A stretch of DNA of 64,000 bases from contig CP075495.1 in NCBI GenBank assembly GCA_021613535.1, positions 7,440,001 through 7,504,000 of the forward strand. Reading direction: 5' to 3'. Shown here one piece after another: positions 44,716 through 57,783 of this stretch. Below the pieces are notes generated by a model that worked only from the letters and a program-made list of their open reading frames with translations, was not told where the DNA came from and did not search any database. A program made the translations under genes and the position numbers. The stretch is from Adineta vaga. Lineage: Eukaryota > Rotifera. The stretch's first letter is position 1, and each line of letters opens with the position of its first letter.

Positions 44716-47700
44716 TTATGTCACGGTAACACGGAATGTTCGAATTTCCATTGGATTCAAAGTGATATTTGTATCAGTCAATGTTGTTTCTTCTAATACG
44801 AAAAAAAAAGAAAATATTTCATTCGATAGTCATTTTATCAATCAAAGAACTTACGAGGAACATTGGTTTGAGCCATTTCTTCATTTCCAGTAACCCACTT
44901 GAGTCGATGTAAATCGGATAATGCTAAATTTCCAGCAAGTGTCATTTCAACCAAATTATTAATTGTTCCTAATGATTTAATGATCGATTGTAAATCAAAT
45001 GTTACTGGATGAGAATAAGTCTCATCTTCATTCAATTCAAAATACTGTTCAACACGAACTAAATACTCTTTTGGTCCTAATTGATCTAATGTTAATAGAT
45101 GGACATTCATTGGCAATGTATCAGTCAATGCTGACCATGTTTGACGATAGGAAGCTGAATAGCTAGCATAGGGTTGTTGAACTAATGCATATGTTGCAAG
45201 TGGATGCATAAATAAACGTTGAGAACCAATTCGATGATAAGCAGCACTTGACGCTGGTGGTTCAACGATAAGAAAATGTTTACCACGGACAACAAGACCT
45301 TGACCAAATGCCGATTCATTTAAAGCTTCTCCAACACCAAGAGAATCATCATACAATATACGTCGATGTACCATGAGTTCCACTGAGCCATCATGAATGC
45401 TACTACCACCTTCGGAACGATCTACAAGTACAAACAAACATGTCATCGAGATTGTTCTCTTTCTCTCTCTCTTCATACCTGTAAGAATAGTAAATTGTCG
45501 ATCTTGTTCTTTGATCCAAATGCGACTGTTGACTGGATAGTAGTTTCCAGCAACTGTTTCTACAACTGTATAGTTCCATGTTGGTCGATAATCTCTTGTT
45601 CGTTCAAGAACTTCTCGTCCGTTTGCATCGGTATAGAATTTCGATGCACTTTGAATATCAGTATCATAACGAAGAACGATTTCTTTACCAATATTGTCGT
45701 TGACAGGAATAGGTCCAACTGTCCATTCAACTTCAATATATTCTCCTTCATCATATAGGCTAATTTCTTGACTTGCCCAATCATTGAAAACAATTCGAGC
45801 TGTTTGTACATTTTCTGCTTTTAAACATGTACTAAATTATAAGAACAGTTGAAAGAATTTTTATCAATTGATATGAACACTCACATTGTACGAGTAGTAC
45901 TAACTGGTTGAGGAGTAGCTGAAAGTGGTCGGAAGATGTATGCACCAGATGCTTGAAATTCTGATCGAGAATTGTTACCAGGAAAACCTAAATCAACGCA
46001 ATCGAATGGTTGTCGTCGTAGCAGTTCTAAACATACTTTGATACCAATAAAAGCCTTGATTGTGAAATTCAACAGCAAAACTCTTTTTTAAATTGACAAT
46101 ATGTCCAATATTGCCTTGAGCATCAATTTCAACTCGAATATTCTATCGAAACAATAAATTATATGTATAAATGTAGCATAAATGCATTCTAGACTCACTT
46201 GGTTTTGTAAGATACATTCTTCGTTTTCAGTAATTTTTACTTTTGGTTCGGTACGTTCTTCATTTGCTAAAGTAGACAGAGTCGTTTAAATTGAATAATT
46301 ATAAAATAAAAATTAACAAAATGTTACTTTTAGCTTCGAAAAAATAAGTATTGAAACCAAGGGCTGGTAAGCTAGCTCTAAAGAGTAAATCATTTGTAGC
46401 AGAACTAGAACGTCCTGGAATATTTTTGGTTGCATCAGAAATTGGAATAAGCTAGAAACAAAAGAAAAGTATGAGATGATCATTAGCATCTGGTATCTTT
46501 AGGAAAATATTACTTCAGCCAAAATAGGTTGTCCTGTTGGATCACGAACTGTATATGCTCTTGTTACTGGAACACGGAAATGGTGAAGAATCGGATGAAT
46601 AGTTGGATTCCATAAGGTTAATGTGAACTAATTCATAAAAGAAGGATTTACAATCTAAGTAAATTTGAATATATATACTCGAGTTTGATCTTGAACCGTT
46701 AAACATTCACTAATGTTTGTTAATTGACATAAAAGTTGAGGTACAGACGGTGGTGGTTGACCCACTTTGGGTAAAAGTCGTGAATATGCTTGATTAATTA
46801 CGAGCTAAAAATATAACGAAAAATAATAGGTCTTAGTTACACATACAACCTTATAAATCTCTCTTATGGAATGTCACGCAAATTCATTTCTCATTGAATA
46901 CCTACATTTGCTGAGCTAATGCCTTGAGCCAATCGTAGTGCATAATCAAAAGCAACTTCTTGCTTTTCTGTTCCACTAACTGCATCATGATGTTGTGCAA
47001 CACCCATAGCTTCACCTACATATTTATTAGTCAGATAAGTAGAAGCTGAGAATGATTTGTGTTCTCTTACTTAGATAGAAGATAGAATTTCGAAGATTAG
47101 TATTGGCAAAAGCATTAAGTTGTCGTGTGACTTGAAGAATATTGTTTGAATGACGTTCATAACGTTTGAGAGCCGAACGTGAAGTAAAATAACCAGTCCA
47201 AAATCCATGTGGGTGATGAGCATATGGAAAGAAATCATCAGTTTTTGAAGTCCAAGCACGTTTAGCTTGATTCAAAGCGTATAAATAACACGAAGGAGTA
47301 GAGTAGAAAACATTGACATTGCTACCATTAGCTTGCTTTAAAAACAAAGTTAGTTAGTTTTTAGATAGAAAATCTTTCAATAGAAATATACTTGAGCATT
47401 AACATATCGCATAAGTTTATCCATATTCTTGAACCATTCATTGGCATTTTCATATTGAAAATCGCTACCCATGGTCATAATTATATGATTAGTAGCAAAG
47501 CCAACTGCCTATTAAAGAGTAATACTCTCATTATGTATCATGTAAATCTACGATAGATTTTAAAACTATTTCGATACGAACCTCATTTTGAGCAGTTCGA
47601 ATAAAACTTTGAACACGTTCTGGAACATTATAATCGTGTAATCGTGGATCATCCTAAAATATATAGATATATAAATATTATCATTAATCAAATGCATTAA

Positions 47701-48825
47701 CAGAATATGTTATGAAACAAAAGCTTTTCAACAAACCATAATAGGTGGATCAGCACAGAAGATATCGTAACAGAATGAATCTGGTGGACTATATCCATTA
47801 GGTAAAACACCAGTGAACAACCAACTTTTATCACCTAAAATACACTCCATTCTCAGAATACTATTCAAAACAACGTCCATGTATCTTTCTACAACTTACC
47901 CAAGTTAGCACTTGCTTTCCATACCATTTCCATAGTTTTTGTTCGGTTTCGTGTTTGATAATCTTCATAATCAGCACGACCAAAGAATAGACCATCGAAA
48001 CCCATCTACAAAACCATACAATTCAGTCATTTATCTTAGTATTTACTCGAGAAAAATAGTCCATACTTGTGCAAAGAGTGAAGCTTGCTCGCGAGAGTGT
48101 CCAAACGGATCGATTTGCCAACCGATTTTTGGTCGACCACAATCACCAAATTGATCTCGTAAAAATTCTGCACCAAGTGTATGCTGATCGATAATAGAGT
48201 TGTAATGTGTCGAGGCTTCATCGTTCATACACCATCCACCAGAAATAAATTCCAGACGACCTGTTTTAGTAAGAGTTGTTTAATAAATAATAGATAGTAC
48301 GACAACTAAGATGATTAACAAACCTGCATTAACAAAGTCTTTCACTTTATTACGTATTGCATCTGTTTGTTGACTCCACCAACGCCAGAAAAAGCCAATT
48401 TCAACATAGATGAATCGTCGATCAGGATTTTGATCGAGTGCATGTATGACTGAGTCAAGTATGTATTGTACACCAGCATGTTGAATATTGTTACGTGCTA
48501 TATTGAACATATTTCATGGTTATATATTTTTTGAAAACATCTCATAAGAATGATATTCTTATAGAGAGAAATGATTTACCTCCATAAAAGTATTGATCGA
48601 CTGTTTTCAACCATCCTACATCATCATGTGTATGTGCAACAATATGCACATTGAGTTTGTTAGGATCACCCGAGTTACAGGCCTATAATTGAAAGAATAG
48701 TATTTCTAATTTATTCATATGAAATTATTTACATCGTAACCACAGGTATTTGACTTCTTGGTTGGGGCTCCAAAGCAAAGAGCAATTCCAACAAGGATAG
48801 CTACAGCATAAGTTGTAACGTACAT
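44716..48825 (-). CDS. Lysosomal alpha-mannosidase, GH38, copy B (upstream)
   Basis: Same family, exon order and length as copy A. From ATG 48825 the signal peptide is different in sequence ([20 protein letters not shown]), followed by the same zinc motif [35 protein letters not shown] (about 48070-48110), [13 protein letters not shown] (about 46960-46990) and the C-terminal [13 protein letters not shown]. The last exon ends RVTVT with TAA at 44716. Some segments are almost identical to copy A in exon and intron alike (47834-48135 and about 45343-45830), while other introns are unrelated, which points to local gene conversion after duplication. No disabling change seen. Confidence 0.92.
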
Positions 48826-49589
48826 TATTTAAAAACCACTATTGAAATGAAAAGAAATGATTTCTCGTTTCAAAAGATACGAGCTAATATAAAACTTTAC
48901 CTGATGTGGTTGATATAGTAGAGAAAAAGAAGACTAGAGAACACCAAAGTATGAAACACGGTTTTGTTTGAAATGAAATTATCAGCCAATATTAGATAAG
49001 GACTTCTATGTAGAAAGTATTACAGCTAAAGTTTTGGCTCGTCATTTTTTTTTCACGATAATAGATAAGAATTTATATTGAAGAAGAAAAAAAGATGATG
49101 ATAATAGTTAGTCTTTGTTAGTTGCTGATTGTCGGCACGCCCTTTATTTAACTAGAGGGTCAAGATAATTGCAAACAGTGCCCAACTGTAAGAGAAGCAT
49201 TATATAATTAAATTTTTTTATGTAAAAATAGTTGCAAAAATCATACACTCTTATAAGATTATCATATATATAACACATGAGAAATTTACAAGTTAAATTT
49301 CTATCATCTTATAATGATAATCTTTCTACTTCACACTGATTGATTGTTCATTAAACAAGATTATATCTTCATCGTTGTTACTTTATATTTATTTAAAGAA
49401 AAGAATTAAAACAGATATATGTATTATTTCTACAAGAATGACTATGACTATCTTCTCATCAATATATATATATATATTTCTTTATTGAATCAAAAAAAAA
49501 GATACAGTTCACCATACTATTTACAGAAAAACATTCTGCGCAAGATTCAGATGTAAATAAAACCGATATTAATGCATTCCTTCATTTAT
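48826..49589. other. Intergenic region
   Basis: 0.76 kb with no coding region; promoter area of mannosidase copy B and 3' flank of JTB. A short AT run occurs near 49463-49478. Confidence 0.4.
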
Positions 49590-50051
49590 TCATTCATCAG
49601 CTTCTCCAATTTGTTTCTTAATTTTTTCAACCATTTGTTTATCTAATGTCTTCTGTCTTGATTGAACAGTTACTATCGCCAATAATCCAAGAATAAACAT
49701 AGAACATTCAAATAGCCAAAATTGCTGTCTTTGAATATGAATAGGTTTTTGACATGAACGAGCTGTTTTTACATTTGATACTGAACAAAGTACTATCTCT
49801 CGATAACCCGTTGGTAAACAAGCATTCGCTTTCGAACGACGTTGATATGATGTACATCTCTGACACGTTCCAATTACATCGACTGGTTCATTCAAATAAC
49901 ATTCACTAATTTGTTGTTCATCCTCGATTTTTACTGATGTTTGACGTGAGTAAGATGGAACTATTCGACCAAAAAATAAAACACTCAAAATAACGAAACA
50001 GACAGCAAAAATAAAGAAAATTAAACGACGACGAGTAATAATATCAAGCAT
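49590..50051 (-). CDS. JTB: JTB protein (jumping translocation breakpoint homologue)
   Basis: Single exon of 153 codons. N-terminal hydrophobic segment (about residues 8-28), then a cysteine-rich extracellular region with ECYLNEPVDVIGTCQRC and the strongly conserved ACLPTGYREIVLC, SCQKPIHIQRQQFWLFE, a second hydrophobic span and the basic coiled tail LDKQMVEKIKKQIGE. The order and spacing match human JTB, a small type I membrane protein implicated in cytokinesis and mitochondrial function. It appears full length. Divergent from PABPN1. Confidence 0.88.
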   Translation of the reverse strand: MLDIITRRRLIFFIFAVCFVILSVLFFGRIVPSYSRQTSVKIEDEQQISECYLNEPVDVIGTCQRCTSYQRRSKANACLPTGYREIVLCSVSNVKTARSCQKPIHIQRQQFWLFECSMFILGLLAIVTVQSRQKTLDKQMVEKIKKQIGEADE

Positions 50052-50646
50052 GGAGTCGTTGAGTTTAATTCACATTTAATTGAATTCTAAAAGTAAAAGA
50101 AAAGATAGTATACATCATCTGCATCTCAACAATAGAAGAGTAAGAACGAAGACCATTTTTGTTGTCGAACTCTTACTGAAAAAATATTTTTCACTATATA
50201 AGCAATTCGGACGAATAGGAAACTATAAAATCTTTATAAAATAGGTATTATGTTGATTTTCAATTGATTATTTATTCGTCAAATTTGATGATGATGTGTT
50301 CGATGATGAATAATATTAAAACCAGAGAGATAATTCTCTTTCATTAAATGATTTCTGATGGGATCGTAAGTATCCAATCAGATTTTCAACAGTGACATCT
50401 ATCGTTGGAAATAGAAAACTATAATTAAAATTTTACAAAAATCAAAATTCTTTTCTTATGATTTTTGTCTTATTTTTTTTTTAAATTTCAATAAAACTTA
50501 TCATCACCAATGGCAAATTATTTTGTTCTTTATTTCTATTTTATTTGTTGTTTTTTTCTCTCACTGTCTTCATTCTTTCATTTACTGATAATATTTCATC
50601 GTATCGTATTTGTCAGACATATTATTCATCTAATCATATTTGCAAA
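50052..50646. promoter_or_regulatory. Likely bidirectional promoter region, JTB/PABPN1
   Basis: 0.6 kb between divergent genes. The plus-strand reading frame is open upstream of 50647 back to an ATG at 50545, but that extension is hydrophobic and unlike the family, so it is treated as 5' UTR. Confidence 0.4.
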
Positions 50647-51628
50647 ATGGATTCCAATGGTACAATAGCACAACATGGAAATGCAGGTGGTGCAGAAGTA
50701 CTTCTCAGTCCAAGTCGACAAGAAAGTCTTTCTGGATCTTTTCTCGAAGCATCCGAATTGAGTGATGAAACTGATATTGAAACAATGCGACAACGAATAC
50801 AAGAAATGGAAGAAGAAGCAGAAAAACTAAAACAAATGCAAGTAGAAGTTGAACGACAAATTCAATTACCTGGTACACCAGGAGCAAGTACGTTTATTTT
50901 TATTTGAACATTTATTTCTTCTATTCATTTCTGTTTATTTTACAGCTCAATTTCCAACCATTGAAGAAAAAATGGAAGCCGATCAAAAATCAGTTTATGT
51001 TGGAAATGTAAGTATAGAAACATTCTTTATTATTGAATAATTAATATATATTATGAATAGGTTGATTATACAGCAACAGCACAAGAACTTGAAAATCATT
51101 TTCATGGTTGTGGATCTATCCATCGTGTAACTATTTTATGTGACAAATTTACTGGCCAACCCAAAGGGTAAGAAAAATGAAAAAAATTCCCAGAAAATGA
51201 AAGAAAATCAATTATTATTTGTATAGCTTTGCATATGTTGAATTTGCTGATAAAGATTCTGTACAAACGGCTCTTGCTCTCGACGACTCATTATTCAAAG
51301 GTCGGCAAATTAAAGTAAATTATTATATCTAATATTCCTTCATATGTAAAAAAAACCCATATATTAAAGGTAATTGAAAAACGAACAAATCGTCCAGGTG
51401 TAACAACAACAGATCGCCCACCTCGTGGTAGCTTTCGTGGTTTTGGTCGTGGTCGATTTTCCCGTGGTAATGCTTATATGCCTTATGTAGCTTCACCTTA
51501 TCGAGGTCGAATTGCTCGACCTATGTTTCGGTATGTATGAACAAATTTTTCTCTTCACATTCTAGCAAGATTATTTTCCTTTTCCTAGTGGTCGCGGTCG
51601 TTCAAGTTATTTCTATTCACCATATTAG
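50647..51628 (+). CDS. PABPN1: Nuclear poly(A)-binding protein (PABP2)
   Basis: Binds nascent poly(A) tails in the nucleus and stimulates poly(A) polymerase. From ATG 50647 an acidic N-terminus leads into a coiled coil ([20 protein letters not shown]). One RRM spans several short exons: [10 protein letters not shown] (RNP2), [31 protein letters not shown] (RNP1) and LFKGRQIKV, then RTNRPGV, which matches the family. The C-terminus is Arg/Gly-rich ([26 protein letters not shown]) and ends with TAG, as in animal PABPN1 where these Arg are methylated. The N-terminal alanine tract of mammals is absent. Full length, about 225 aa. Confidence 0.93.
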
Positions 51629-53609
51629 AACTTACAATTCATATATACGAAATAGACAAGAAGAAAAATATTCGGACGGCAATATTGGATCTATTTCGTT
51701 CGGTGAGGAAAATCTTCTATTATTTCCTTGTTTCGCGTTGTCTCTGTCAATTGTAGTTGTTTTTTCTGTACTTTATTTCTTTATCATTGTTGTGGGAAAT
51801 TAAGAAAACAAAATTTCTAACAGATCATAAAAGTTGCACAAAACTAGCGTTTTTTTTCTTGATAATATGTTTATTCATAACAGACTAATCCATTTGTTTT
51901 TTTTCTTTTAAAAAAAAGAACTATAGGAGATGATGCACGGAATGTATGTGTCTTGGCTACGTTTTAATCTGCGGATTTTCCACCATTTCATATAAAAAAA
52001 AAAGATTTAAAAAAATATGAAAAAAAGAAAATTTAAAAAAAAAGATAAAAAAAAATAACTAAAGAAAATTAAAAAAAAGGGAAAAAAATAAGAAAAAAAA
52101 GAAAAAAAATAATAATTAAAATAAAAGAATAAATGAAATGGTGTTCATTTTGCAACAAACAATCCACATCGAATGTCAAATAGTAAAGTAAATGTATAGT
52201 TTCTTTCTTATTTTTCTATATAATGTTTACAATTTTTTTATGTACTTTTTTTTCATTATTTAATACAAGTTTATACGCAGTATAACATAGAATGAGAAGA
52301 CAGAAAGAACTTTTGATTAATACGAAACGATTTTGATGATTTTTTTTTTGTCAAAATGCAGATGTGATATAAATGAAACGAAATGGAATTACTTAAATAT
52401 ATTATGTATGCATAATTGATTTACAAGTAGATCATCAAAGAACAAATGTCCAGAAAAGATTGGATATATTTGAATGAATTTTCCTCAATTTGATTATTAT
52501 TTTAGATCAATGCATACATTTATCAAATAGTCTATATGAAGTTGTTGTGTTCTCAACTATTCTGTTTTTAATCAAACATTAGTTTTAATTCCATTCATAT
52601 CTTATTCAATAGAAATAGAATAGCTGGAAATATTTATAATACTAATCTTATTTCTGAGAAGTATTTGACCTTTGATTATACTATATCTTTATTAATCGAA
52701 TAGTATCAGATTTCTATGTACAATGAATTCTCGTTTCGAAATAACTACCAATCCTATTTTTCTCTTGAAAATTTCGCAATATTATGCGTCACTGAATGAA
52801 AAATTACACCATCGATATGTAACGAATTGTCTCATATTTTGTTCAGAATTGAAATCAAAAAGAATTACATTTCAGTCTAGAAATTATCAATAGAACGTCA
52901 TAGTTATTAATCCACAGAATTGCACCATCTTTCATTCTTCGAAAGAGAGATGGAGCAAGAACAGTTATTCACCCAATGAATATCTTCCCTTTTCTTTCTT
53001 TTTCTATGTTATTTTTTCTTCCTTGCATTTATCTTCAAGGGATTGTTGATTATTTATCCTTGTGACTTGTATCATCTAATCATAGTTTTTGTTTTGTTTA
53101 TTTCTTTCTTCTCATTAATTACTTTCCATACGCCAATAAGATGCAGTTTTCGTTTTTCCCAGATAACTGGTGAAATTCTTCTGTAAAATTTTCCGTTTCT
53201 TTCATAAAATATAAAAACAAAGTCATAAATTGACTTGCGCTTGTGCAATTTTTTCTCTTTCTATATAAGAGATTCTTATAAATACATCATGCATTCTTTC
53301 TTTTTGCATGTAGATTAGTTCATACTATTTTATTCGAAATAAAGAAGTATACGAGTATAAGTTATAGATAGATATTATTGTGACATGCTTGACTAGATTG
53401 TTAACGATATGTATATTTTTGAAAAAATACTCGTCAATTTTTCCCCCTATATGTCATAGTCGTGCAATGATTTTTCTCTTCCTACTCTTTCTAATTTCTC
53501 CGTGAAGTAGACAGGTAAGCGTAAATTAGAAAAAAATAATTAGACGTAGTAATAGAGACAGTTGAAAGACAATTTATACGTATATATAATTATTTGACGA
53601 GTGAATCGT
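51629..53609. other. Gene-free region of 2 kb
   Basis: No coding region found. It starts with the PABPN1 3' UTR and contains a strongly A-rich stretch (about 51990-52130). Confidence 0.5.
51990..52130. repeat. A-rich low-complexity tract
   Basis: About 140 bp made of A runs broken by single G or T/TT, about 360 bp past the PABPN1 stop. It is not a retroposon tail of any recognised element. Confidence 0.8.
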
Positions 53610-54479
53610 ATGGATAAAATGAATTCTTTTTCACTAACGTCTTTCGATGGCCTTTTTCTTGCTGGATTTCATCGACCATCAAAATATCCGAAATATCCAC
53701 GTGCGTTGTTAATAGTTATCCATGGTCTTGCTGAGCATAGTGGTAGATATGAACATTTATTTGAATTTTTTCATGATACAAATTTTGCTATTGTTTCCAT
53801 GGATCTTCGTGGTCATGGACAAAGTGCTGGAAAACATGGATATATACCAACAGCTGAAGCTGTCTTTCAAGATTTAGATCTTCTTTTGAAAGAAGCAAGA
53901 AATCTATATCCTTTATGTCGAATGATACTCTATGGACATTCCATGGGTGGTACAATAGTATTATCATATACACTCGCTCGTTTTCCAAATAAAGCAGATA
54001 CATGTCCATATGAAGCAGTAGTAGTTACAGGCCCATGGATTCGTTTAGCTGGTATACTTCAACCACCACGTCCTGTTTTTCGAATAATTCGAACAGTATG
54101 TCGACTTCATCCTTCACTTAATGTTCGACTTCGATTTGATCCACATCGAATTACTCGTGACGAAGACATTATAAATGCCTATGGACAAGATGAGCATATA
54201 CGTCGATCAACAACACTATCGCTTGCACGTAGTATAGGCGGTGAGGCAGCAAAACTTGATCGAAAGAAATGTATATTTCATATACCAATTTTAATTGAAC
54301 ATGGTATGGCTGATTCAATTACTAGTCATAATGCTAGTTTGAGATTTTCACAACGAGGAGAAAGTATTGACTTTAAAAGTTGGCCAAATTGCTATCATGA
54401 ATTACATAGTGAGCCAGAAAGAGAGGAAATCTTTAATTTTACATTCGAATGGATACGAGAAAAATTATCTTTACCCTAA
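53610..54479 (+). CDS. Monoacylglycerol-lipase-like alpha/beta hydrolase, intronless
   Basis: Serine hydrolase of the 'Hydrolase_4' group, probably cleaving monoacylglycerols or similar esters. The start is ATG 53610 (MDKMNSFSLT); the GTG 9 bp upstream is not a normal eukaryotic start. LLIVIHGLAEHSGRYEHLF carries the oxyanion HG motif, VSMDLRGHGQS follows, and the nucleophile elbow GHSMGG places Ser at residue 111. The triad is completed by Asp at about 235 (HGMADSIT) and His at about 263 (CYHELHSE). The length of 289 aa is standard. The whole gene is one exon in an intron-rich setting, suggesting a retrocopy or foreign origin. Its stop is 146 bp before the Ro60 ATG on the same strand. Confidence 0.88.
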   Translation: MDKMNSFSLTSFDGLFLAGFHRPSKYPKYPRALLIVIHGLAEHSGRYEHLFEFFHDTNFAIVSMDLRGHGQSAGKHGYIPTAEAVFQDLDLLLKEARNLYPLCRMILYGHSMGGTIVLSYTLARFPNKADTCPYEAVVVTGPWIRLAGILQPPRPVFRIIRTVCRLHPSLNVRLRFDPHRITRDEDIINAYGQDEHIRRSTTLSLARSIGGEAAKLDRKKCIFHIPILIEHGMADSITSHNASLRFSQRGESIDFKSWPNCYHELHSEPEREEIFNFTFEWIREKLSLP

Positions 54480-54625
54480 TTTGTTCTTTCTTCTTTCCTT
54501 CTAATGAGGTTATTAAGAAACAAAAATGCATTGTTTTTATATGCTCATTTATTAAATAATGTTTTCTTATTTTTTATTTCTTTTTAAGATATATTCACTT
54601 TTCTCTTTATCAATTTATTCTTATC

Positions 54626-56666
54626 ATGAGTGGGGAAACTATACCACAATCGGAACCATTACGAGCAGATCAAGTACAAAACAATGCCGGTAAGAATGGA
54701 TTGAATGATAAATTTATATAATTGATTCTTTTTGTTTTGTTTTCTAGGAGGTTTTGTCTGGACAGTTGATGATATGCAACGTCTTCGACGTTTTCTATGT
54801 TTGGGTAGTGAAGGTGGTACTTACTATCAAGGAGAAAAAGAACTTGGCATTGAAAATGCTCAAGCTATCTTAAAACTCATAGAAACTGGTCGAGGAACAG
54901 AAGTTGTTGATACAATCAAAACTTATTCAATTGAAGGACGTACTTCCAAACAAAATCCGATCATGTTTGCTTTGGCTCTTTGTGCAAAATCATCTGACTT
55001 AGCAACGAAACAAGCTGCTTATGGCTCTTTGTCCGAAATTTGTCGTATCCCAACTCATTTATTCATGTAAGTTCTACTTATTTTTTCTTTTTGTATTGAA
55101 ATAATTAATTCATTTGTTTTATTATTATTATTTAGGTTTATTAAATATGCTCGTGCTCTCGGTCAAAAATGGGGTCGAGCTCAACGTCGAGCTGTAGCAA
55201 AGTGGTATACTGAACAAAGTCCTAGTAAATTAGCTATGGCCGTTACAAAATATCAAAATCGTGAAGGTTATACCCATCGAGATGTACTTCGTTTATCACA
55301 TCCAAGCACAAAAGATCCCTTACTTTGCTTTTTATTTGATTACATCACACATGGCTTACAAAAAGCTACTGAAAATCTAAATAAACCCAAGGAAACAACC
55401 AGTGAAAATCAAACCATAGATAATAATCAAGAACAACAGTCATCATCACAAATACATGCAAGTAATACGGTTGATGAAGAGGAAGAAGGAAATACTAAAA
55501 AACTAGCCACTATTGAACAGTTAAAAGAATTCTTGGAAACAGTTGAAAAGGCTAAAACATCAACAAATGATGATGAACTCATTGCTGCTATTAGACAACA
55601 TAATCTTGTTCGAGAACATATGCCAACAAGTATGCTGAAATCAACAGCCCTTTGGGGTGTGTTATTAGAGAAGATGCCATTGACCGCAATGATTCGTAAT
55701 CTTGGTGAGTTGCAATAAGAAATTTTTTCAAATTGAAATCTTATTCTAACTATTCTTGTTTGTTGTTCCTTGTAGGTAAAATGTCAGAAATTAATCTATT
55801 AACAGAGAATAGTGATGCAGAAAAACTTATCGTTCAACGCTTAAAAAATCGTGAACAATTACAACGAGCACGTGTTCATCCATTCAGTATCCTTGTTGCA
55901 TTAGGAACGTATAAACAAGGTCATGGTTTCAAAGGAAAATTGAAATGGGATGTCAGTGAAAATATTAAAAAAGCTTTGGAAGAAGCTTTTTATCTTTCCT
56001 TTAAATTCGTTAAACCTACTAATCTACGTTATTTACTTGCACTTGATGTTAGTGGTAGTATGTCATGTGGAACAATCAATGGTTCACCATCTATTACACC
56101 AGCAGAAGGTTCATGTGCCATGTGTATGGTTACACTTCGAACAGAACAACATGCCAAAGTAAGTCTCTCAAAACTAGACAAATATTAGTATTTAAATGAT
56201 TTTTTTTCTAGGTTGTCGCTTTTTCTCATGAACTTATTCCAGTTGAAATTACAAAAGATGATACACTTGAAAAAGTCATGGCAACTACACGAGCTATCTC
56301 GATGGGAGGAACGGATTGTGCATTACCAATGTTATATGCTCTCGAACACAAAGGTATGTTCATTGATTTTCTCATCTTCGAAACTTATATTCATATTCAC
56401 ATTTTACGTTTTTCCTTATAGAAAAATTCGACGTGTTCGTTGTTTATACTGATAATGAAACATGGTTCGGTAAAACACATCCAACAGAAGCTTTACAAAA
56501 ATATCGTAAAGAAATGAATTGTCCAAATGCAAAATTAATTGTTGTTGGTATGCAATCCAATAGTTTCACTATTGCTGATCCAAATGATAAAGGCATGCTT
56601 GATGTTGTTGGTTTTGATTCAGCTGCACCACAAGTTATGTCCTTATTTGCCGAAGGACAGATATAA
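54626..56666 (+). CDS. RO60: 60 kDa SS-A/Ro ribonucleoprotein (TROVE domain + vWA)
   Basis: Binds Y RNAs and misfolded small RNAs in RNA quality control. From ATG 54626 the first short exon gives [20 protein letters not shown]. Next come [20 protein letters not shown] and [13 protein letters not shown], the start of the TROVE HEAT-like ring. A Gln/Glu/Asn-rich loop (about 55395-55500) replaces a conserved surface loop. Then [19 protein letters not shown] and [20 protein letters not shown] follow. The C-terminal vWA domain has a MIDAS motif [11 protein letters not shown] (about 56038-56070), [12 protein letters not shown] and [11 protein letters not shown], and ends AEGQI with TAA. It looks full length and intact. 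The acceptor-like tract TTATTTCTTTTTAAG at about 54575-54589 lies between it and the upstream hydrolase. Confidence 0.93.
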
Positions 56667-57208
56667 ATCATCCGCGAGAAACAAAACACTCTGCTCTTTT
56701 TTTTATTAGCGTCCATATTCTTAATCAAACACGATTTTCTTTTTGATTATGTAACTCTGTTTTCTTTCGTTTTCGATTTCTCTTATTATTCTGTTGCAGT
56801 GCTGTTTTGTTATTCTTTGAGCTTATCATCCCAAAATATTTGTTGAAAATACAACCAGGTGCATATGTAAACCATATATAATATCAGATATTTCTTAATA
56901 AAGCCGATATTTAATTGAACACCAGACATATGATTTATTCTTTTGACAATAATAGAAATTATAATAATGAATGATAGCACAGTTGTTGACATACTCCTTT
57001 TCTATAGTTGATAACGACAACTGTATCGACTATAACTCATATATTCTGTTTTTTTATGATTACAAATAGAACATAGTGATCAGACTAATCATTTCAAGAA
57101 TTTTCGAATGACATTACTGTTGTTCTATGAACTTAATCAGATCTACCAAGTGAGAAAACAACCTTAGGGAAAATTTTAACAATATCACAAATCAATGATT
57201 CTTCTACT

Positions 57209-57229
57209 GATGATGATGATGATGATGAA
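57209..57229. repeat. (GAT)n microsatellite
   Basis: Six to seven GAT units in non-coding sequence. Confidence 0.8.
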
Positions 57230-57451
57230 GTAGAAACTTCCGTTCGAAGTAGATAAGAGAAGAAAAAACTAATGGATTGTCACTTACTGAAAACAAGATA
57301 TCAGAAAAGAAAGAAAGAAAAAAATCTAACGCGATATACAGGCACACTTCGTCAGTTGATTTGTGTGTAAATGAGAATCTACTGACGTCAGTTGTTACGT
57401 TTATTCAAACTCGAAGTAATTACTAGAAGGCACTTGTTTTCATCAACAACA

Positions 57452-57497
57452 ATGTTGTTGTTGTTGTTGCTGTTGCTGTTGCTGTTGCTGTTGTCAT
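57452..57497. repeat. (GTT)n / (GCTGTT)n microsatellite
   Basis: Runs of TTG followed by CTGTTG units, about 45 bp in total. Confidence 0.9.
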
Positions 57498-57747
57498 TAT
57501 TTTTTCTCTAGCAAATCTTGTCTGATTATATTTGTCTGTTAGATATATCTTACATTTCAAATACACATTGTAGTAGCGAAAGATAGCTACTCTAGTATTT
57601 TTTTGTTGCTGTTATTCTTCTTCTTCTTTGTTATAAAAGAAGAGCATTGTTATTTCTCATTTGCTTTTCATGTAAAACTTCAATGTGATTCAATACATTT
57701 GTTTTAATTTAAATGAAAAGCAAGATTTAAACTTTCTTTATTATTAG

Positions 57748-57783
57748 TCTTCTTCTTCTTCTTATTATTATTATTATTATTTT
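57748..57783. repeat. (CTT)n(ATT)n tract
   Basis: CTT units grading into ATT units. Confidence 0.8.

Noticed and set aside
53601-53609. GTG start for the lipase-like gene
   Set aside because: Eukaryotic translation would use the in-frame ATG at 53610.
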